A stretch of DNA of 64,000 nt, taken from the NCBI GenBank assembly GCA_025980325.1, contig JAICXQ010000003.1, forward strand, positions 21,322 through 85,321, written 5' to 3'. Each line of letters opens with the position of its first letter. The stretch's first letter is position 1. The translations under genes were made by a program, and so were the position numbers. The notes under the pieces were generated by a model that saw nothing but the letters and a program-made list of their open reading frames with translations, made no database searches and had not been told where the DNA came from. Source of the DNA: Frankiales bacterium. Lineage in GTDB: Bacteria; Actinomycetota; Actinomycetes; JAFAQI01. Below, in pieces: positions 1-8,814 of the stretch.

Positions 1-136
1 TCGTCCCGGACGGGATGACCCAGAACGACGTCGTCGAGGTGCCGCGCCCAATCACCGAACCGGCTCACGAACCGATTGTTCCCCGCTCGGCAGCGGGCTC
101 CCCACTTGTCAGCGTCTGGTGTCGCTCTACGGCCCG

Positions 137-173
137 CGTCGTGCTGACACCGTCGTGCTGACACAAGTGTCAG
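137..173. promoter_or_regulatory. Tandem 14-bp repeat ending in a perfect palindrome
   Basis: A 14-bp unit (CGTCGTGCTGACAC) occurs twice head to tail at 137-150 and 151-164. The second copy runs into the palindrome CTGACAC-AA-GTGTCAG (158-173), which overlaps the arr stop codon. This looks like a protein-binding site or a short hairpin; there is no T-tract to support a classical terminator. Its target is unknown because the left neighbour lies outside the window. Positions 1-136 show no gene that I can support. Confidence 0.4.
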
Positions 174-628
174 TCCTCGATCACGTCCAGTCCCTGCTCC
201 CGCAGCAGCGCCAGGCGATCGAGCATGTCCTTCACCACGTCCGGGGGATGCCCTTGCCAGTCGGCGACCTCACCGACGACCCGCAGCGGATGACGGGTGC
301 GGTAGGACTGCGTGGGATTACCGCGGAATCTCTTGTCGGTGACGTTCGGGTCGTCCTCGAACGGACCCAGCGGTTCGACGACGTAGATGCGTCCCCGCTC
401 GTCACTGCCGGCGAGCGCACTCGCCAGCTCGGCTCCCCAGGCCGCAGTGTCGACGAGTGCGGTGAAGTAGATGTTGTTCGACACCCGGCCGTCCTGGAAG
501 TTGGACGCGTAGCCGGGCACGAGCTCGTCGCCGGCGACGAGCGCGGACTTCGTCCCGTGGAAGAAGGGTCCGGGCACGTGCGCGCAGTGGTCGTACGTCA
601 CCGGGACGTGGCCGTCGTCGTCGATCAC
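170..628 (-). CDS. arr: Rifampin ADP-ribosyltransferase (Arr family)
   Basis: Arr transfers ADP-ribose from NAD to the C23 hydroxyl of rifamycins and inactivates them in the cytoplasm. The family signature is nearly complete: FFHGTK near the start, a PGYASNF segment, AAWGAELA, GRIYVVEPLGPFEDDPN, the GNPTQSYRTR segment and RVVGEV near the end. With about 152 residues it matches the compact family. I chose the GTG at 628 because it overlaps the stop of the upstream 81-residue gene (GTGA), implying translational coupling. A GTG at 601 would give 143 residues and is also possible. The family assignment is secure; resistance in the host is inferred. Confidence 0.93.
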   Translation of the reverse strand: MIDDDGHVPVTYDHCAHVPGPFFHGTKSALVAGDELVPGYASNFQDGRVSNNIYFTALVDTAAWGAELASALAGSDERGRIYVVEPLGPFEDDPNVTDKRFRGNPTQSYRTRHPLRVVGEVADWQGHPPDVVKDMLDRLALLREQGLDVIED

Positions 629-870
629 GCGTGCAGCGAGTGCCGACCGACTGCGGCCGGTGAAGACTCGACGAGCGTCGCGGCGAGCATTTTGATCAAT
701 TCCGGCAATTCCTCGGCGGCGACGTAGTGCGTGGCGACGCATTCGTCGGTGCGCCAGATGCTGAGCACCACCGAGCCCGACTCGGGATGCGCCGACACCC
801 GCAGCGCGCGGCCGTCGTTGCGGGCGTCGAAATGCACGCCGCCACGTCGAGGCAACGGCGACACACTCAT
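625..870 (-). CDS. Small conserved hypothetical protein (81 aa)
   Basis: This 81-residue protein has alternating hydrophobic strands (VHFDARNDGRALRVSAHP, then VVLSIW) and a C-terminal helix (AAEELPELIKMLAATL), so it is probably a small alpha/beta fold. I recognise it only as a type of short actinobacterial hypothetical. Its stop overlaps the arr start by four bases, so the two are probably co-transcribed. No signal peptide, membrane segment or catalytic motif is visible. Confidence 0.7.
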   Translation of the reverse strand: MSVSPLPRRGGVHFDARNDGRALRVSAHPESGSVVLSIWRTDECVATHYVAAEELPELIKMLAATLVESSPAAVGRHSLHA

Positions 871-910
871 AGTCCGGAGTGTGCGCTCACCGCGATGCTC
901 TGTCCATGGC

Positions 911-1321
911 TCAATGAAGCGAGGGCGCGTACGACAGCCCGACCACGGCGCCTTCGGGTGACAGCAGGCGGGCGACGGTCTGCCCCCACGGCTCGACCTT
1001 CGCGTCGTGCAGCATCTGGTAGCCGTGCGAACGTAGCTCCGCTACGCCGTCCGCCACCGCGGCCGCATCCGCGAGCTCGAACTCCAGACTCAGCTGCGGC
1101 CTGGCAACGTCCTGGGGCCACGTACTCGTGCCGAAGCAGGCCTCGGCGGCCTGCTCCAGCGGCCAGACGCCGAAGTGCTTGCATCCGCCGATCTCCTCGC
1201 TGGCGTAGTAGTCGCCGTCGAGCTGCTTGAGCGGCAGGCCCAGCGCGTCGAGATACAGCGCCCGGCTGGCCGCCGCGTTGTCGGTGATGACCGCGACGCT
1301 GGCCACGAATTCGATCTGCAC
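911..1321 (-). CDS. VOC (glyoxalase/bleomycin-resistance fold) protein
   Basis: This protein of about 136 residues has the vicinal-oxygen-chelate pattern: FVASVAVITDNAAASRALYLDALGLPL at the start (first beta-alpha unit), then a second half with LEFELAD and GYQMLHDAK, ending LLSPEGAVVGLSYAP. VOC proteins are metal-dependent lyases, dioxygenases or binding proteins; the substrate cannot be read here. The start is the GTG at 1321, which has GGAGG seven bases upstream. The longer open frame above it has no coding character. It runs divergently from the secreted deglycosylase gene. Confidence 0.85.
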   Translation of the reverse strand: MQIEFVASVAVITDNAAASRALYLDALGLPLKQLDGDYYASEEIGGCKHFGVWPLEQAAEACFGTSTWPQDVARPQLSLEFELADAAAVADGVAELRSHGYQMLHDAKVEPWGQTVARLLSPEGAVVGLSYAPSLH

Positions 1322-1415
1322 GCTCCACCTCCGATGTGGGTGCTGTTCGGAACATAGCCGCGACCGCGGCAGCCCGGGAGAAGGAGTCGCGGGCCTCGGC
1401 GTCGAACCGCCGCTC

Positions 1416-3038
1416 ATGTCCAACCCCCGCCGGCGCCTTGTCGCCGCTGCCGCCGCCGCCGTCCTCGCCGCCGGCGTGACCCTCTCGGGTGCGGCGACCG
1501 CCGTCACCGACCCGGTCAACGGCCCGTACCCGCAGGTGCACGGCGAGATGGTCACCGGCATTCCGTCGACGCCGTCCTGCACCGACACCATCGTCAGCGG
1601 CTACCGGTTCCACAACACGGCGTACGGATCGGACGCACCGTTCACCGGCGACTACGTCCCCACCTGCGCCGGGCCGTGGTCGAAGGTCGTGTTGACGATG
1701 TCGGCCAACGTGCACACCGGCACCCAGTTCGACCGCATCGGCGACGTGCTGATCGGCGGCGTCGAAATGCTGCACATGACCACGCCGGAAGGCGAGGCCG
1801 GCGAGACGGACTGGACGATCCAGCGCGACGTGACGGCGTACTCGACGGTGCTGGCGACGCGCCAGCCGACGTACTTCATCATCGGCAACCAGACGGACAG
1901 CACGTACACGGGTGACTTCTACGGCACGCTCTCGCTCACGTTCTATGCCGCCGATGCGAACAACCGCGCCCCGGCCGGGCCGGACGAGGTGCTCGGGTTG
2001 AACTCCGCCGTCGACCGCGGGCTGCCGACGCGCAGCGGCGACCAGCCGGTGGCCTCCGCGGTCACGATCCCGGTCAATACGACGACGCTCACGGCCGAGG
2101 TCTTCGCGTCCGGGCACGGCGCCGAGGAAGAGGACTGGTGGAACGCGCCGTTCGCCTGCCTCACCGGCGGCATCCCGTATCGCGAGGTCGGCATCAGCAT
2201 CGACGGGCAACTCGCGGGCATCGCGCCGGTCTACCCGACGATCTACACCGGCGGCTACGGGCCGGACTTCTGGCGCCCGATCCCGTCACCGCGCGCGCTC
2301 GACCTGCGGCCGTACGTCTTCGACCTCTCGCCGTGGATCGGCGAGCTGACCGACGGCGACCCGCACACGTTCGCGATCGCGGCGATCGGGCAGGGCGGCT
2401 GCGCGGGCTACTGGTTCCTCGGCGGCAACCTGCTGGTGACCACGAACAAGGCGAACCGCGGACGCACCACCGGCGCGATCACCTCGTACGCCGCGCCCGC
2501 GCAGCCGACGAGCACCTCGCTGGGCCAGCAGTCGAACACCGCGAGCGACCGGACGACGAGCGCGCATCACCTCGACGTCGTCGGCTCGCTGCGGCCGGCC
2601 GGCGCGAAGGTGCCGACAACCGTGCACGTCGTGGAGGACATGTCCAACACCGCGACCGACGCGGCGCTCGACGTCGACTCCGACTGGACGTGGGACTCGT
2701 CGACCACGCGCACGACCGGCGCGACGACGTCGACCAGCAGCCAGCACAGCACGTACGAGCTGATTCGCACCGGCCCGACGTGGAGCCTGACCGACAACCA
2801 GGACACGACGTCGACCGACGGCGGCGTGACGCGGACGACGTCGCTGCGCGACTCGATGAACACGGCCGGACCGGTGATCGGCATCACCGGGCTCGTCGGC
2901 GCGAGCCAGGAGTCGTGGCGCTACTCCACGTCGGACGGCCTGTGCGTCGACCACGAGCTCGCCTCGGCCGTGCAGAACACGATCGTCGACACGGTCGGCA
3001 ATTCCTGCGGGCCGCTGCCCGCACTCGCAGGCAGCTGA
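1416..3038 (+). CDS. Secreted PNGase A-like amidase (peptide-N4-(N-acetyl-beta-glucosaminyl)asparagine amidase)
   Basis: The 540-residue product begins with an arginine-rich Sec signal (MSNPRRRL, then an alanine-rich core to about residue 29). The body follows the PNGase A family: GPWSKVVLTMSAN, QFDRIGDVLIGGVEML, ETDWTIQRDVTAYS, TYTGDFYGTLSLTFY, later GIPYREVGISIDGQLAG, IYTGGYGPDFWRPI, LDLRPYVFDLSPW and a Trp/Phe-containing FLGGNLLV strand. Such enzymes release intact N-glycans from asparagine, including core-alpha1,3-fucosylated plant glycans. The last 150 residues are Ser/Thr-rich and less family-like. The ATG at 1416 directly precedes the signal peptide. Function is inferred from family resemblance. 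Confidence 0.85.
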   Translation: MSNPRRRLVAAAAAAVLAAGVTLSGAATAVTDPVNGPYPQVHGEMVTGIPSTPSCTDTIVSGYRFHNTAYGSDAPFTGDYVPTCAGPWSKVVLTMSANVHTGTQFDRIGDVLIGGVEMLHMTTPEGEAGETDWTIQRDVTAYSTVLATRQPTYFIIGNQTDSTYTGDFYGTLSLTFYAADANNRAPAGPDEVLGLNSAVDRGLPTRSGDQPVASAVTIPVNTTTLTAEVFASGHGAEEEDWWNAPFACLTGGIPYREVGISIDGQLAGIAPVYPTIYTGGYGPDFWRPIPSPRALDLRPYVFDLSPWIGELTDGDPHTFAIAAIGQGGCAGYWFLGGNLLVTTNKANRGRTTGAITSYAAPAQPTSTSLGQQSNTASDRTTSAHHLDVVGSLRPAGAKVPTTVHVVEDMSNTATDAALDVDSDWTWDSSTTRTTGATTSTSSQHSTYELIRTGPTWSLTDNQDTTSTDGGVTRTTSLRDSMNTAGPVIGITGLVGASQESWRYSTSDGLCVDHELASAVQNTIVDTVGNSCGPLPALAGS

Positions 3039-3050
3039 CCCACTCTGCCG

Positions 3051-3494
3051 TTACGGCTTTCCCTCCAGCGCGACCAGGACGTCGTACGGACTTGACGTCG
3101 CCGGCGTGACCACGAGCCGGAACCGCTCGCGTCTCGATCGCGGCTGCAGGACTGCCGCGACGAGCCCCGAGCCACGCGCGCGGACCGTTGTGACCACACG
3201 CGCCGAGCTTGGTGGATCCCACGAGAGCGCGACGCCCAGCGAGCACGACGGCGACAGTCGCAGATACAGCAGACCGGTTCCGGCGAGGTTCACGATCGGC
3301 GACCTCGGCCGGGAGACGTCTTCGACCACGACGCCCGACGCCGAACGGCTCACGACCGTTCCGCAGATGGACGTTGCCGGTGCGGCGCTGCTCTTGGCCG
3401 CCGGACCGTCGGTGCATCCGGCCGCAGCGAATGCGACAACCGCCACCGTCGCACCGATGAGACCGAGCTGCGGGCTCACGCTAGGCGCACGCAT
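3051..3494 (-). CDS. Putative lipoprotein
   Basis: The product of about 147 residues has a hydrophobic N-terminus ending in a lipobox (FAAAGC) some 30 residues in, so it is probably lipid-anchored on the outer face of the membrane. The remainder is rich in Ser, Val and Arg, forms beta-strands (VVSRSASGVVVEDV, LLYLRLSP) and has two further cysteines, but I do not recognise a family. The ATG at 3494 overlaps the end of the G1 peptidase gene by 14 bases. Translational coupling to the peptidase is likely, so it could be an accessory of the protease. Confidence 0.7.
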   Translation of the reverse strand: MRAPSVSPQLGLIGATVAVVAFAAAGCTDGPAAKSSAAPATSICGTVVSRSASGVVVEDVSRPRSPIVNLAGTGLLYLRLSPSCSLGVALSWDPPSSARVVTTVRARGSGLVAAVLQPRSRRERFRLVVTPATSSPYDVLVALEGKP

Positions 3495-4638
3495 CCCAGT
3501 GATCGTAGAACCCGCCATGGGTGTTCACCGGATCGCCGCCGTTCTCGAGAACGTTGCTGAACGGTGCCGGCCGCACCATGTCGATACTGAACTGATGCGG
3601 GTCCGTGATGCTCAACACGGTGCCCGAGTTGACGGAAGCCGAACTCCACGTCGTCGTCGCCGGCGACGGCTGGCGCAGGTAGTAGTACTGGCCGTCGACA
3701 GGATAGGTGAGACTCTTGTTGGTCGGTCGTTCGTCGATCCACTCGGCAGTTCCGCCACGCACGAATGCCGAGATGTTGTAGGCGCCGTTGTCAACACTGT
3801 CAACGCTCACGATCGCGCTCGTCCCCACCGTGATGTCAGTGACGGTGAAGGTCGCTTCACCCGTGGGTATCGAGGCGGACGGAGCGCTGTAGTTCACCGA
3901 CGCGCGAACGTCGTGTCCGGAGGGAATGCTCAGCCCCGTCTTGACCTCTTTCGTGTCGTAGTTGGGACTCGACGACAGCACCTCGTACCACGCATAGATC
4001 GACGACAGATCCGAGCCGGTGTCCGTCCCGGTCTGTATCAGCCCGGCGTCGGCGCCGTCGCCGCCAATTCCCGACCAGATCGCGTGCGAGGACGCGTGGG
4101 CACAACCCGCGACGAAGGTCGGTTCGGTGAAACGGCCGCTGATGGCGAGATAGCTGTTGCGCACCGAAGACAGTTCGTTGCCCGACCAGTTCTCCGACGG
4201 CGTTCCGTTGCTCTTGTCGGTGACGCATAACCCGGGTCGAGCCGATCCTTTCCAGCTGGCAAAGGTGTGGTCCCATTCGGCCCGGGCCGCGGTCTGCACC
4301 GCCGACGGTCTGGGCGGGAATCCGTAGAGCTGCAACTGCGCGTCCGTGCTCTCGAGCGGTGTCCAACCGGCCGGCGGGATGACCTGCCGGGTACCGCTGA
4401 ACTCGCCGCCGTACAGGTACTCGGTCGCGGCGCCCGGTTGCGGTGTCGCCGACCGGCTTCCGTCGGAACGCACATAGTCGACGGTTCGGACCGGCACCGC
4501 TGCGCAGTAGTCACCGCCTTCGGAATCTCCGGCCGCGACGACCGCTCCCTGAGCCGGCGATGCGGAAAATGCCGTGATCGGCATGGCCGACACGCCCGCT
4601 ACGGAAACTGCCACGAACAGCACGCACTTCTTCAACAT
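3481..4638 (-). CDS. Secreted G1 (eqolisin-type) acid endopeptidase
   Basis: The 385-residue product starts with a signal peptide (MLKKCVLFVAVSVAG) followed by a pro-like segment of about 130 residues. The mature domain has the G1 landmarks: SENWSGNEL, HAIWSGIGGDG, LIQTGTD with the catalytic Gln, YAWYEVL, and AEWIDERPT with the catalytic Glu. G1 peptidases are a Gln/Glu dyad, pepstatin-insensitive and active at low pH; bacterial members are mostly secreted and self-processing. The ATG at 4638 has a GGGGGGG purine run upstream. It is followed by an overlapping lipoprotein gene. Confidence 0.88.
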   Translation of the reverse strand: MLKKCVLFVAVSVAGVSAMPITAFSASPAQGAVVAAGDSEGGDYCAAVPVRTVDYVRSDGSRSATPQPGAATEYLYGGEFSGTRQVIPPAGWTPLESTDAQLQLYGFPPRPSAVQTAARAEWDHTFASWKGSARPGLCVTDKSNGTPSENWSGNELSSVRNSYLAISGRFTEPTFVAGCAHASSHAIWSGIGGDGADAGLIQTGTDTGSDLSSIYAWYEVLSSSPNYDTKEVKTGLSIPSGHDVRASVNYSAPSASIPTGEATFTVTDITVGTSAIVSVDSVDNGAYNISAFVRGGTAEWIDERPTNKSLTYPVDGQYYYLRQPSPATTTWSSASVNSGTVLSITDPHQFSIDMVRPAPFSNVLENGGDPVNTHGGFYDHWDACA

Positions 4639-4761
4639 CGAGTCCCCCCCGGATGCGATCTGAAGGCAGGCATGATTCACCCACGGTGATGAGCCGGCGG
4701 TCTGCCCGTCCGCGGGAAATGGTCAGTACTGACTAAGACGAGGTCGGCAACAGGCCGGCGA

Positions 4762-5670
4762 TCAGCTGGTCGCCACGAGCTCCGGCGCAACCATTTTCTT
4801 TCCGGCTTCGTAGCCGCAGTCGATCAATTCGGCGGTCCGGGAGAAGTCGCGGAGCTCGTGATGCCCGAGTTCGACCCGCGGCATCGGAATGATCGGCCGC
4901 GGACTCGTCTCGGGAAACTCCAGCTTCGCCAGCCGGTACCGGCTGATCGCGAAGCTCATCAACAGGACGTCCAGCGCATTCATCCGTGCGTCCCGGCGAC
5001 CGAGCGATCCGCCGGTCACGTCGACGACCCAGATCCGTTGCGCGTCGAGCTCGATCGCGCGTTGCACCGGCACCGGGCAGGTGACGCCGCCGTCGACGTG
5101 CAGACTGTCGCCCAGCGCCACCGGTGGAAGCAGCGCGGGCAGGCTGGCACTCGCGACGAGGATGCGGTGCGGATCGCCGGCCGTCCACCAGACCGGATGA
5201 CCGGTCACCAGATCGGTCGTGACGACGTGGACCGGAATCGGGAGGTCGGCGAGGTCGCCGACGCCGACCAACCGGGACACGAGGCGATGCAGCCCGTCGG
5301 GCTCGTACAAGTGCATGTCGCGGCGGACGACGTGCCCGACGACCGAGCGGCGGCTCGACGGGAAGACGTCGTCGCGGTCGAGGCTGAGCCACAGCTCGCG
5401 TAGTTTCTGCAGGCGTTCGAGGGACGGATCGACCGCCATGAAGGCCGCGTTGAGCGCACCGACCGAGCAGCCGACGAAGACGTCCGGGCGTACGCCGGCC
5501 TCGAGCAGCGCCTGCAACGCGCCGACCTGGATCGCGCCGAGGCTCCCGCCGCCGGAGAGCACCACGGCGTTCGCATACGACTCGCGCGCGAGCTCGTCCG
5601 GGCGCCAATACCGACGCAAGCTCGCGAGCACCGTCACCGTCGCCTCCGCGGGCGGAGAAGAATTGATCAA
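4762..5670 (-). CDS. Patatin-like phospholipase
   Basis: The 302-residue protein has the patatin layout: oxyanion loop SGGGSLGA (about 39-46), nucleophile elbow GCSVG with Ser about residue 69, and the dyad aspartate in HVDGGV (about 194). Patatins are Ser-Asp acyl hydrolases acting on phospholipids or other lipid esters. No signal peptide is visible, so it is probably cytoplasmic or membrane-peripheral. It stands alone between two leftward secreted or membrane genes with gaps of over 40 bases. The substrate is unknown. Confidence 0.93.
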   Translation of the reverse strand: MINSSPPAEATVTVLASLRRYWRPDELARESYANAVVLSGGGSLGAIQVGALQALLEAGVRPDVFVGCSVGALNAAFMAVDPSLERLQKLRELWLSLDRDDVFPSSRRSVVGHVVRRDMHLYEPDGLHRLVSRLVGVGDLADLPIPVHVVTTDLVTGHPVWWTAGDPHRILVASASLPALLPPVALGDSLHVDGGVTCPVPVQRAIELDAQRIWVVDVTGGSLGRRDARMNALDVLLMSFAISRYRLAKLEFPETSPRPIIPMPRVELGHHELRDFSRTAELIDCGYEAGKKMVAPELVATS

Positions 5671-5711
5671 CGATAGGGCGAAATCGGGTCACCGCAACAG
5701 ATCTGGAATGA

Positions 5712-6722
5712 CTAGTCGGCGGGCGAATCTTCCGCTTTGGCCCTCGATCGAAAGGCGGCGACGAGCTCGACGAGTTCGAGCAACCAGGCGATGGCCGCGG
5801 CGCCGGCGATGCCGAACCAGATGCCCGAGGTGAACAAGTGGTTCGCGTCGTTGTTCTCAGCCGTGGTGCTGCGGAGCAGGACATGCGGTTCCTGGTCGTC
5901 CCACTGCCACTCGGAACCGTTGCGCGCGGTCGGCTGCACGCCGGTCACGGTCGAATAGTCGTCGGCGTCGATCCCGGTCGGAAAGTCGAGGAAGTCCCGC
6001 ACACTCGACGGCGCGACCGGGTACGCCGGACCCCTTGCCGGGACGTTGCTGTAGGCCAGCGTCGGGTTGAACAGGACGTTCAACCCATGGGTGCCGACGC
6101 CGATGAGGACGCCGTGCCCCTCGACCGGCGGGATGGAGATGTCGGCGTACTCACCCTCCTTCCGAAAGGCCAGGAACGGTGCGCCGAAGGTGAACGACGC
6201 GGACGAGCGGTTCGACGTCTGCGACAGGAGGTAGGAGTGCGTGCCGTAGTTCGGCTTGAGCTCGTCGCTGAACGGCGTGGTCTGCGGCCGGCGTTGCACT
6301 TCGCGCACTTCGGTCGGGATCGCGCCCGGCCCCGTGTCGACCGGGAAGACGAGGCGGGGAAAGTTCTCGAGCAGCAACTGCCAGTGATACATGCCCGTGC
6401 GATTCGTCGGATGCGTTGTGCTGACCGGATTCTGCACTTCCACCGAGATGTAGTTCGTCGCCTTCGCGGCCTCTCTCGGAACACCGGGGCCATAGAGCGG
6501 GGTCGGCCCTTCGGCCACATTGACCTCGGCGCTGACGTTCTGCTGATCCAGCAGGACGACGATGTGGCCGCTCGGTGCCAGCGCGATGTGTTCGTTCGCC
6601 GGCTTCCGGACCAGCCCGACGAGGCCGGCTACCACCGTCGCCGCGAGCGTGACGATCACGCGCGCCAGCAGCTTGCGGGACACCTGCCGCGGACCGTCCG
6701 ATCGATCGCCGCCGGCCCGCAT
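5712..6722 (-). CDS. Hypothetical membrane protein with two terminal transmembrane segments
   Basis: Starting at the ATG at 6722 the product has about 336 residues. It has an N-terminal transmembrane helix (about 20-40: VIVTLAATVVAGLVGLV) and another near the C-terminus (WFGIAGAAAIAWLLELVELV), enclosing an extracytoplasmic domain of about 250 residues rich in beta-strands and prolines. A longer open frame reaches 6908 but crosses the promoter and start of the divergent gene, so I rejected it. I do not recognise the family. The two-helix hairpin topology resembles a sensor or a surface assembly factor, without further support. Confidence 0.7.
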   Translation of the reverse strand: MRAGGDRSDGPRQVSRKLLARVIVTLAATVVAGLVGLVRKPANEHIALAPSGHIVVLLDQQNVSAEVNVAEGPTPLYGPGVPREAAKATNYISVEVQNPVSTTHPTNRTGMYHWQLLLENFPRLVFPVDTGPGAIPTEVREVQRRPQTTPFSDELKPNYGTHSYLLSQTSNRSSASFTFGAPFLAFRKEGEYADISIPPVEGHGVLIGVGTHGLNVLFNPTLAYSNVPARGPAYPVAPSSVRDFLDFPTGIDADDYSTVTGVQPTARNGSEWQWDDQEPHVLLRSTTAENNDANHLFTSGIWFGIAGAAAIAWLLELVELVAAFRSRAKAEDSPAD

Positions 6723-6859
6723 GCCGACAAGCGTCTCAGAGCGCGGAGCCCGCTTGGAGGATCTTCGGGTCGCGGACAGGTACCGGTCGGGAGCAGGACT
6801 TCCGGGAGGCGCGGCGAAAGCGTGCCGCGCCAATGATCTCTTACCGGAAGGTAACCCCG

Positions 6860-7264
6860 ATGCGCACCCGTCTCGCCCTTGCCGTCGCCGCCGCGCTGTT
6901 CGGCGCAACCGCGGCCGCGGTCCCGTCGTTCGCCTCCACCGCGATCTCCAGCCCCGACTGCGCGACGACGCTGCACGACGCGGCCACCGGCGTTTCGTCG
7001 TCCTGCTCCACCCAGGGCCCGCCGCCGGTCGAGTGCGTCAACTGTGGCATCCGCCGTACCGTCGACATCGTCGTCACCAAGGGCAGCGTGGATGCGACCC
7101 TCCGCTGCGACGGCGTGACGTACGCGACGCACGTCGACGGGCCCAACACCGGTTCGATCGCCATCTGGGGCGGCCAGAACTGCACGGCCACTCTCACCGC
7201 GACCGCGGACGGCACGGTCGCGGCGGCGACCAGCACCGCGAGCTACGTCATCACCATCGACTAG
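6860..7264 (+). CDS. Small secreted protein
   Basis: The product has about 134 residues with a clear Sec signal (MRTRLALAVAAALFGATAAA, cleavage near SFAS). The mature domain of about 105 residues contains six cysteines, including an ECVNC pair, and ends in alternating Thr/Ala strands (CTATLTATADGTV), suggesting a small disulfide-stabilised beta-sandwich. The ATG at 6860 has GGAAGG upstream; an in-frame ATG at 6833 would place nine residues before the signal. I do not recognise the family. Confidence 0.75.
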   Translation: MRTRLALAVAAALFGATAAAVPSFASTAISSPDCATTLHDAATGVSSSCSTQGPPPVECVNCGIRRTVDIVVTKGSVDATLRCDGVTYATHVDGPNTGSIAIWGGQNCTATLTATADGTVAAATSTASYVITID

Positions 7265-7318
7265 TCCGGCTCGAACACGACGACCGCCGCAGCGTCTCGT
7301 TCGGCGCTAGCTTCTGCG

Positions 7319-8143
7319 TCAGGTGGACGTCGCCGCCGGGGTCGGAGTCGGCGTGGGTGTCGGCGTGGGTGTCGGCGTGGGCGAGGGTGTGCCCGACGGG
7401 CTCGGCGCCGGCGAGGCGGGCTTCGCCACGGTGACGTAGTTCATCATCCCGGCGGACAGGCCGGAGTCGTTCAGCTCCATGACCCACACCCCGTAGTCGC
7501 CGGGCGGGACGGCGGTCATGGTCAGCGACCGGTAGCCCAAGCCGACCTCGTACTGCCGCAGCTGCGTCGTCCCGCGGTAGAGGCGGACGACGAACTCGTG
7601 CACCGGCCCGGAGTTCCGGTCGCCGGTCAGGTCCTCCGACTCGGACCGCCACGACACGAGCACGTCACTCGACTGCGCGCGGACGGACATGTCGATCGGC
7701 CCGGCGGGAGTCGCGCCCCAGGAGTCCGGCCAGGCGCAGCCGTGGAACACCTCGCAGTCGGTCGGCATCCCGGTGTGCTTGCCGACGTCGCACGCCGCAT
7801 CCGAATGCATGCCGGGCGGGAGCCCGCCGGAACCGCAGTACGGGTCGGCGACGCGCGTCGGCGCGCCCGTCGAGGTTGCCGGCGTTTCGCCCGACGTAGC
7901 AGTCGTGGGCGAGGGCGACGCCGACGTCGGCAGGTCGCCGGCGGGCAGTGACGGTGCGACCGTGACCGACGGCAACGGCGCCGGCAGCGATCCGGACGCG
8001 CGGAGCACGTCGACGTCACGGCCATGGCCGCCGCCCGACCGTAGGCCGGCGACGAGCGCGATCGTCGCGGCGATCAGCACGACGCAGCCCGCCGCCGCGA
8101 CGCGTGCCGGCGTCGCGGCCGTCGGCAACCGCAGCTTGCGCAT
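7319..8143 (-). CDS. Membrane-anchored or secreted protein with a fibronectin III-like domain and a Pro-Thr tail
   Basis: The product has about 274 residues. An uncleaved or Sec N-terminal helix (VAAAGCVVLIAATIALVAGL) is followed by a Ser/Thr/Pro linker, a Cys-containing segment (YCGSGGLPPGMHSDAACDVG), a fibronectin III-like strand set (DVLVSWRSESEDL, HEFVVRLYRG, GDYGVWVMELND) and a C-terminal (Thr-Pro)n tail. The tail is typical of wall-spanning or glycosylated stalks in secreted actinobacterial proteins. The ATG at 8143 has GGGGGA upstream. The ligand is unknown. Confidence 0.8.
   Translation of the reverse strand: MRKLRLPTAATPARVAAAGCVVLIAATIALVAGLRSGGGHGRDVDVLRASGSLPAPLPSVTVAPSLPAGDLPTSASPSPTTATSGETPATSTGAPTRVADPYCGSGGLPPGMHSDAACDVGKHTGMPTDCEVFHGCAWPDSWGATPAGPIDMSVRAQSSDVLVSWRSESEDLTGDRNSGPVHEFVVRLYRGTTQLRQYEVGLGYRSLTMTAVPPGDYGVWVMELNDSGLSAGMMNYVTVAKPASPAPSPSGTPSPTPTPTPTPTPTPTPAATST
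7341..7386. repeat. 12-bp minisatellite encoding the Thr-Pro tail
   Basis: Units of GTCGGCGTGGGT repeat three to four times in tandem. Read on the minus strand they encode the alternating Pro-Thr tail of the fibronectin III-like protein. Such near-perfect repeats change length by slippage, so the stalk length could vary between strains. Confidence 0.85.
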
Positions 8144-8329
8144 CTCGGGTCCCCCGCGTCCTGTGCCCTCTCTGGATGATGACACGTAGTCGGACCGTGC
8201 GGTTGCGTCCCGCGACGTTGCCATGGTTCGCTCGTCCGGGCAGGCGTCGAGACGCGAGGAGAAGATCGAGTTGGCACCGCCGCGCGCGATCATGCCGGTC
8301 GTCGACCTGGTCCGGCAGCAGCAGGTCTC

Positions 8330-8779
8330 ATGACCGTCGACGACCTCGCGGCCTTCGTCGGCGAATGGGATCTCGAGGTCGACCTTCCGGGCGCCGAAGA
8401 CGTCCGCGGCCATGTCGTCTTCGAGCTGATGGGCGACGTCCTCGTGCAGCGGACGACCGTGCCGGTTCCGCAGGCGCCGGACAGCTGCTGCATCGTGGTC
8501 GCTCATGACGGCCGCTTTATGCAGCACTACTTCGACTCCCGTGGCGTCGCCCGGCTCTACGAGATGACCTTCGACGGCCGCACCTGGACGTTGGAGCGCA
8601 CGAAGCCGGACTTCACCCCGCTGGAGTTCCACCAGCGCTACGCCGGCGTCCTCGCCCCCGACCACTCCACGATCGAGGGCGAGTGGCAGTCGTCCGCAGA
8701 CGGCAGCGACTGGACCCGCGACTTCGGGTTGACCTACCGCCGCCGGCCGCGTACCGACCTGCCCGGGCCGTCGACGTAA
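8330..8779 (+). CDS. Conserved hypothetical, lipocalin-like (DUF1579 type)
   Basis: This 149-residue cytoplasmic protein reads FVGEWDLEVDLP, RGHVVFELMGDVLVQRT, GRFMQHYFDSRGVARLYEM, RTWTLERTKPDFTPLEFHQRY, TIEGEWQSSADGSDWTRDFGLTY. This is a repeated up-and-down beta pattern with the GEW opening found in DUF1579-like or lipocalin-like ligand-binding barrels. No signal or membrane segment is present. The following lipoprotein gene starts 36 bases downstream on the same strand. The ligand is unknown. Confidence 0.85.
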   Translation: MTVDDLAAFVGEWDLEVDLPGAEDVRGHVVFELMGDVLVQRTTVPVPQAPDSCCIVVAHDGRFMQHYFDSRGVARLYEMTFDGRTWTLERTKPDFTPLEFHQRYAGVLAPDHSTIEGEWQSSADGSDWTRDFGLTYRRRPRTDLPGPST

Positions 8780-8814
8780 CCGAAGCCCGGGAGGAATCCG
8801 CGCCGTACGGTCGA

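Noticed and set aside
4705..4740. TCAGTACTGA palindrome between the G1 peptidase and patatin genes
   Set aside because: A single 10-bp palindrome without a second copy or a nearby start; could be chance.
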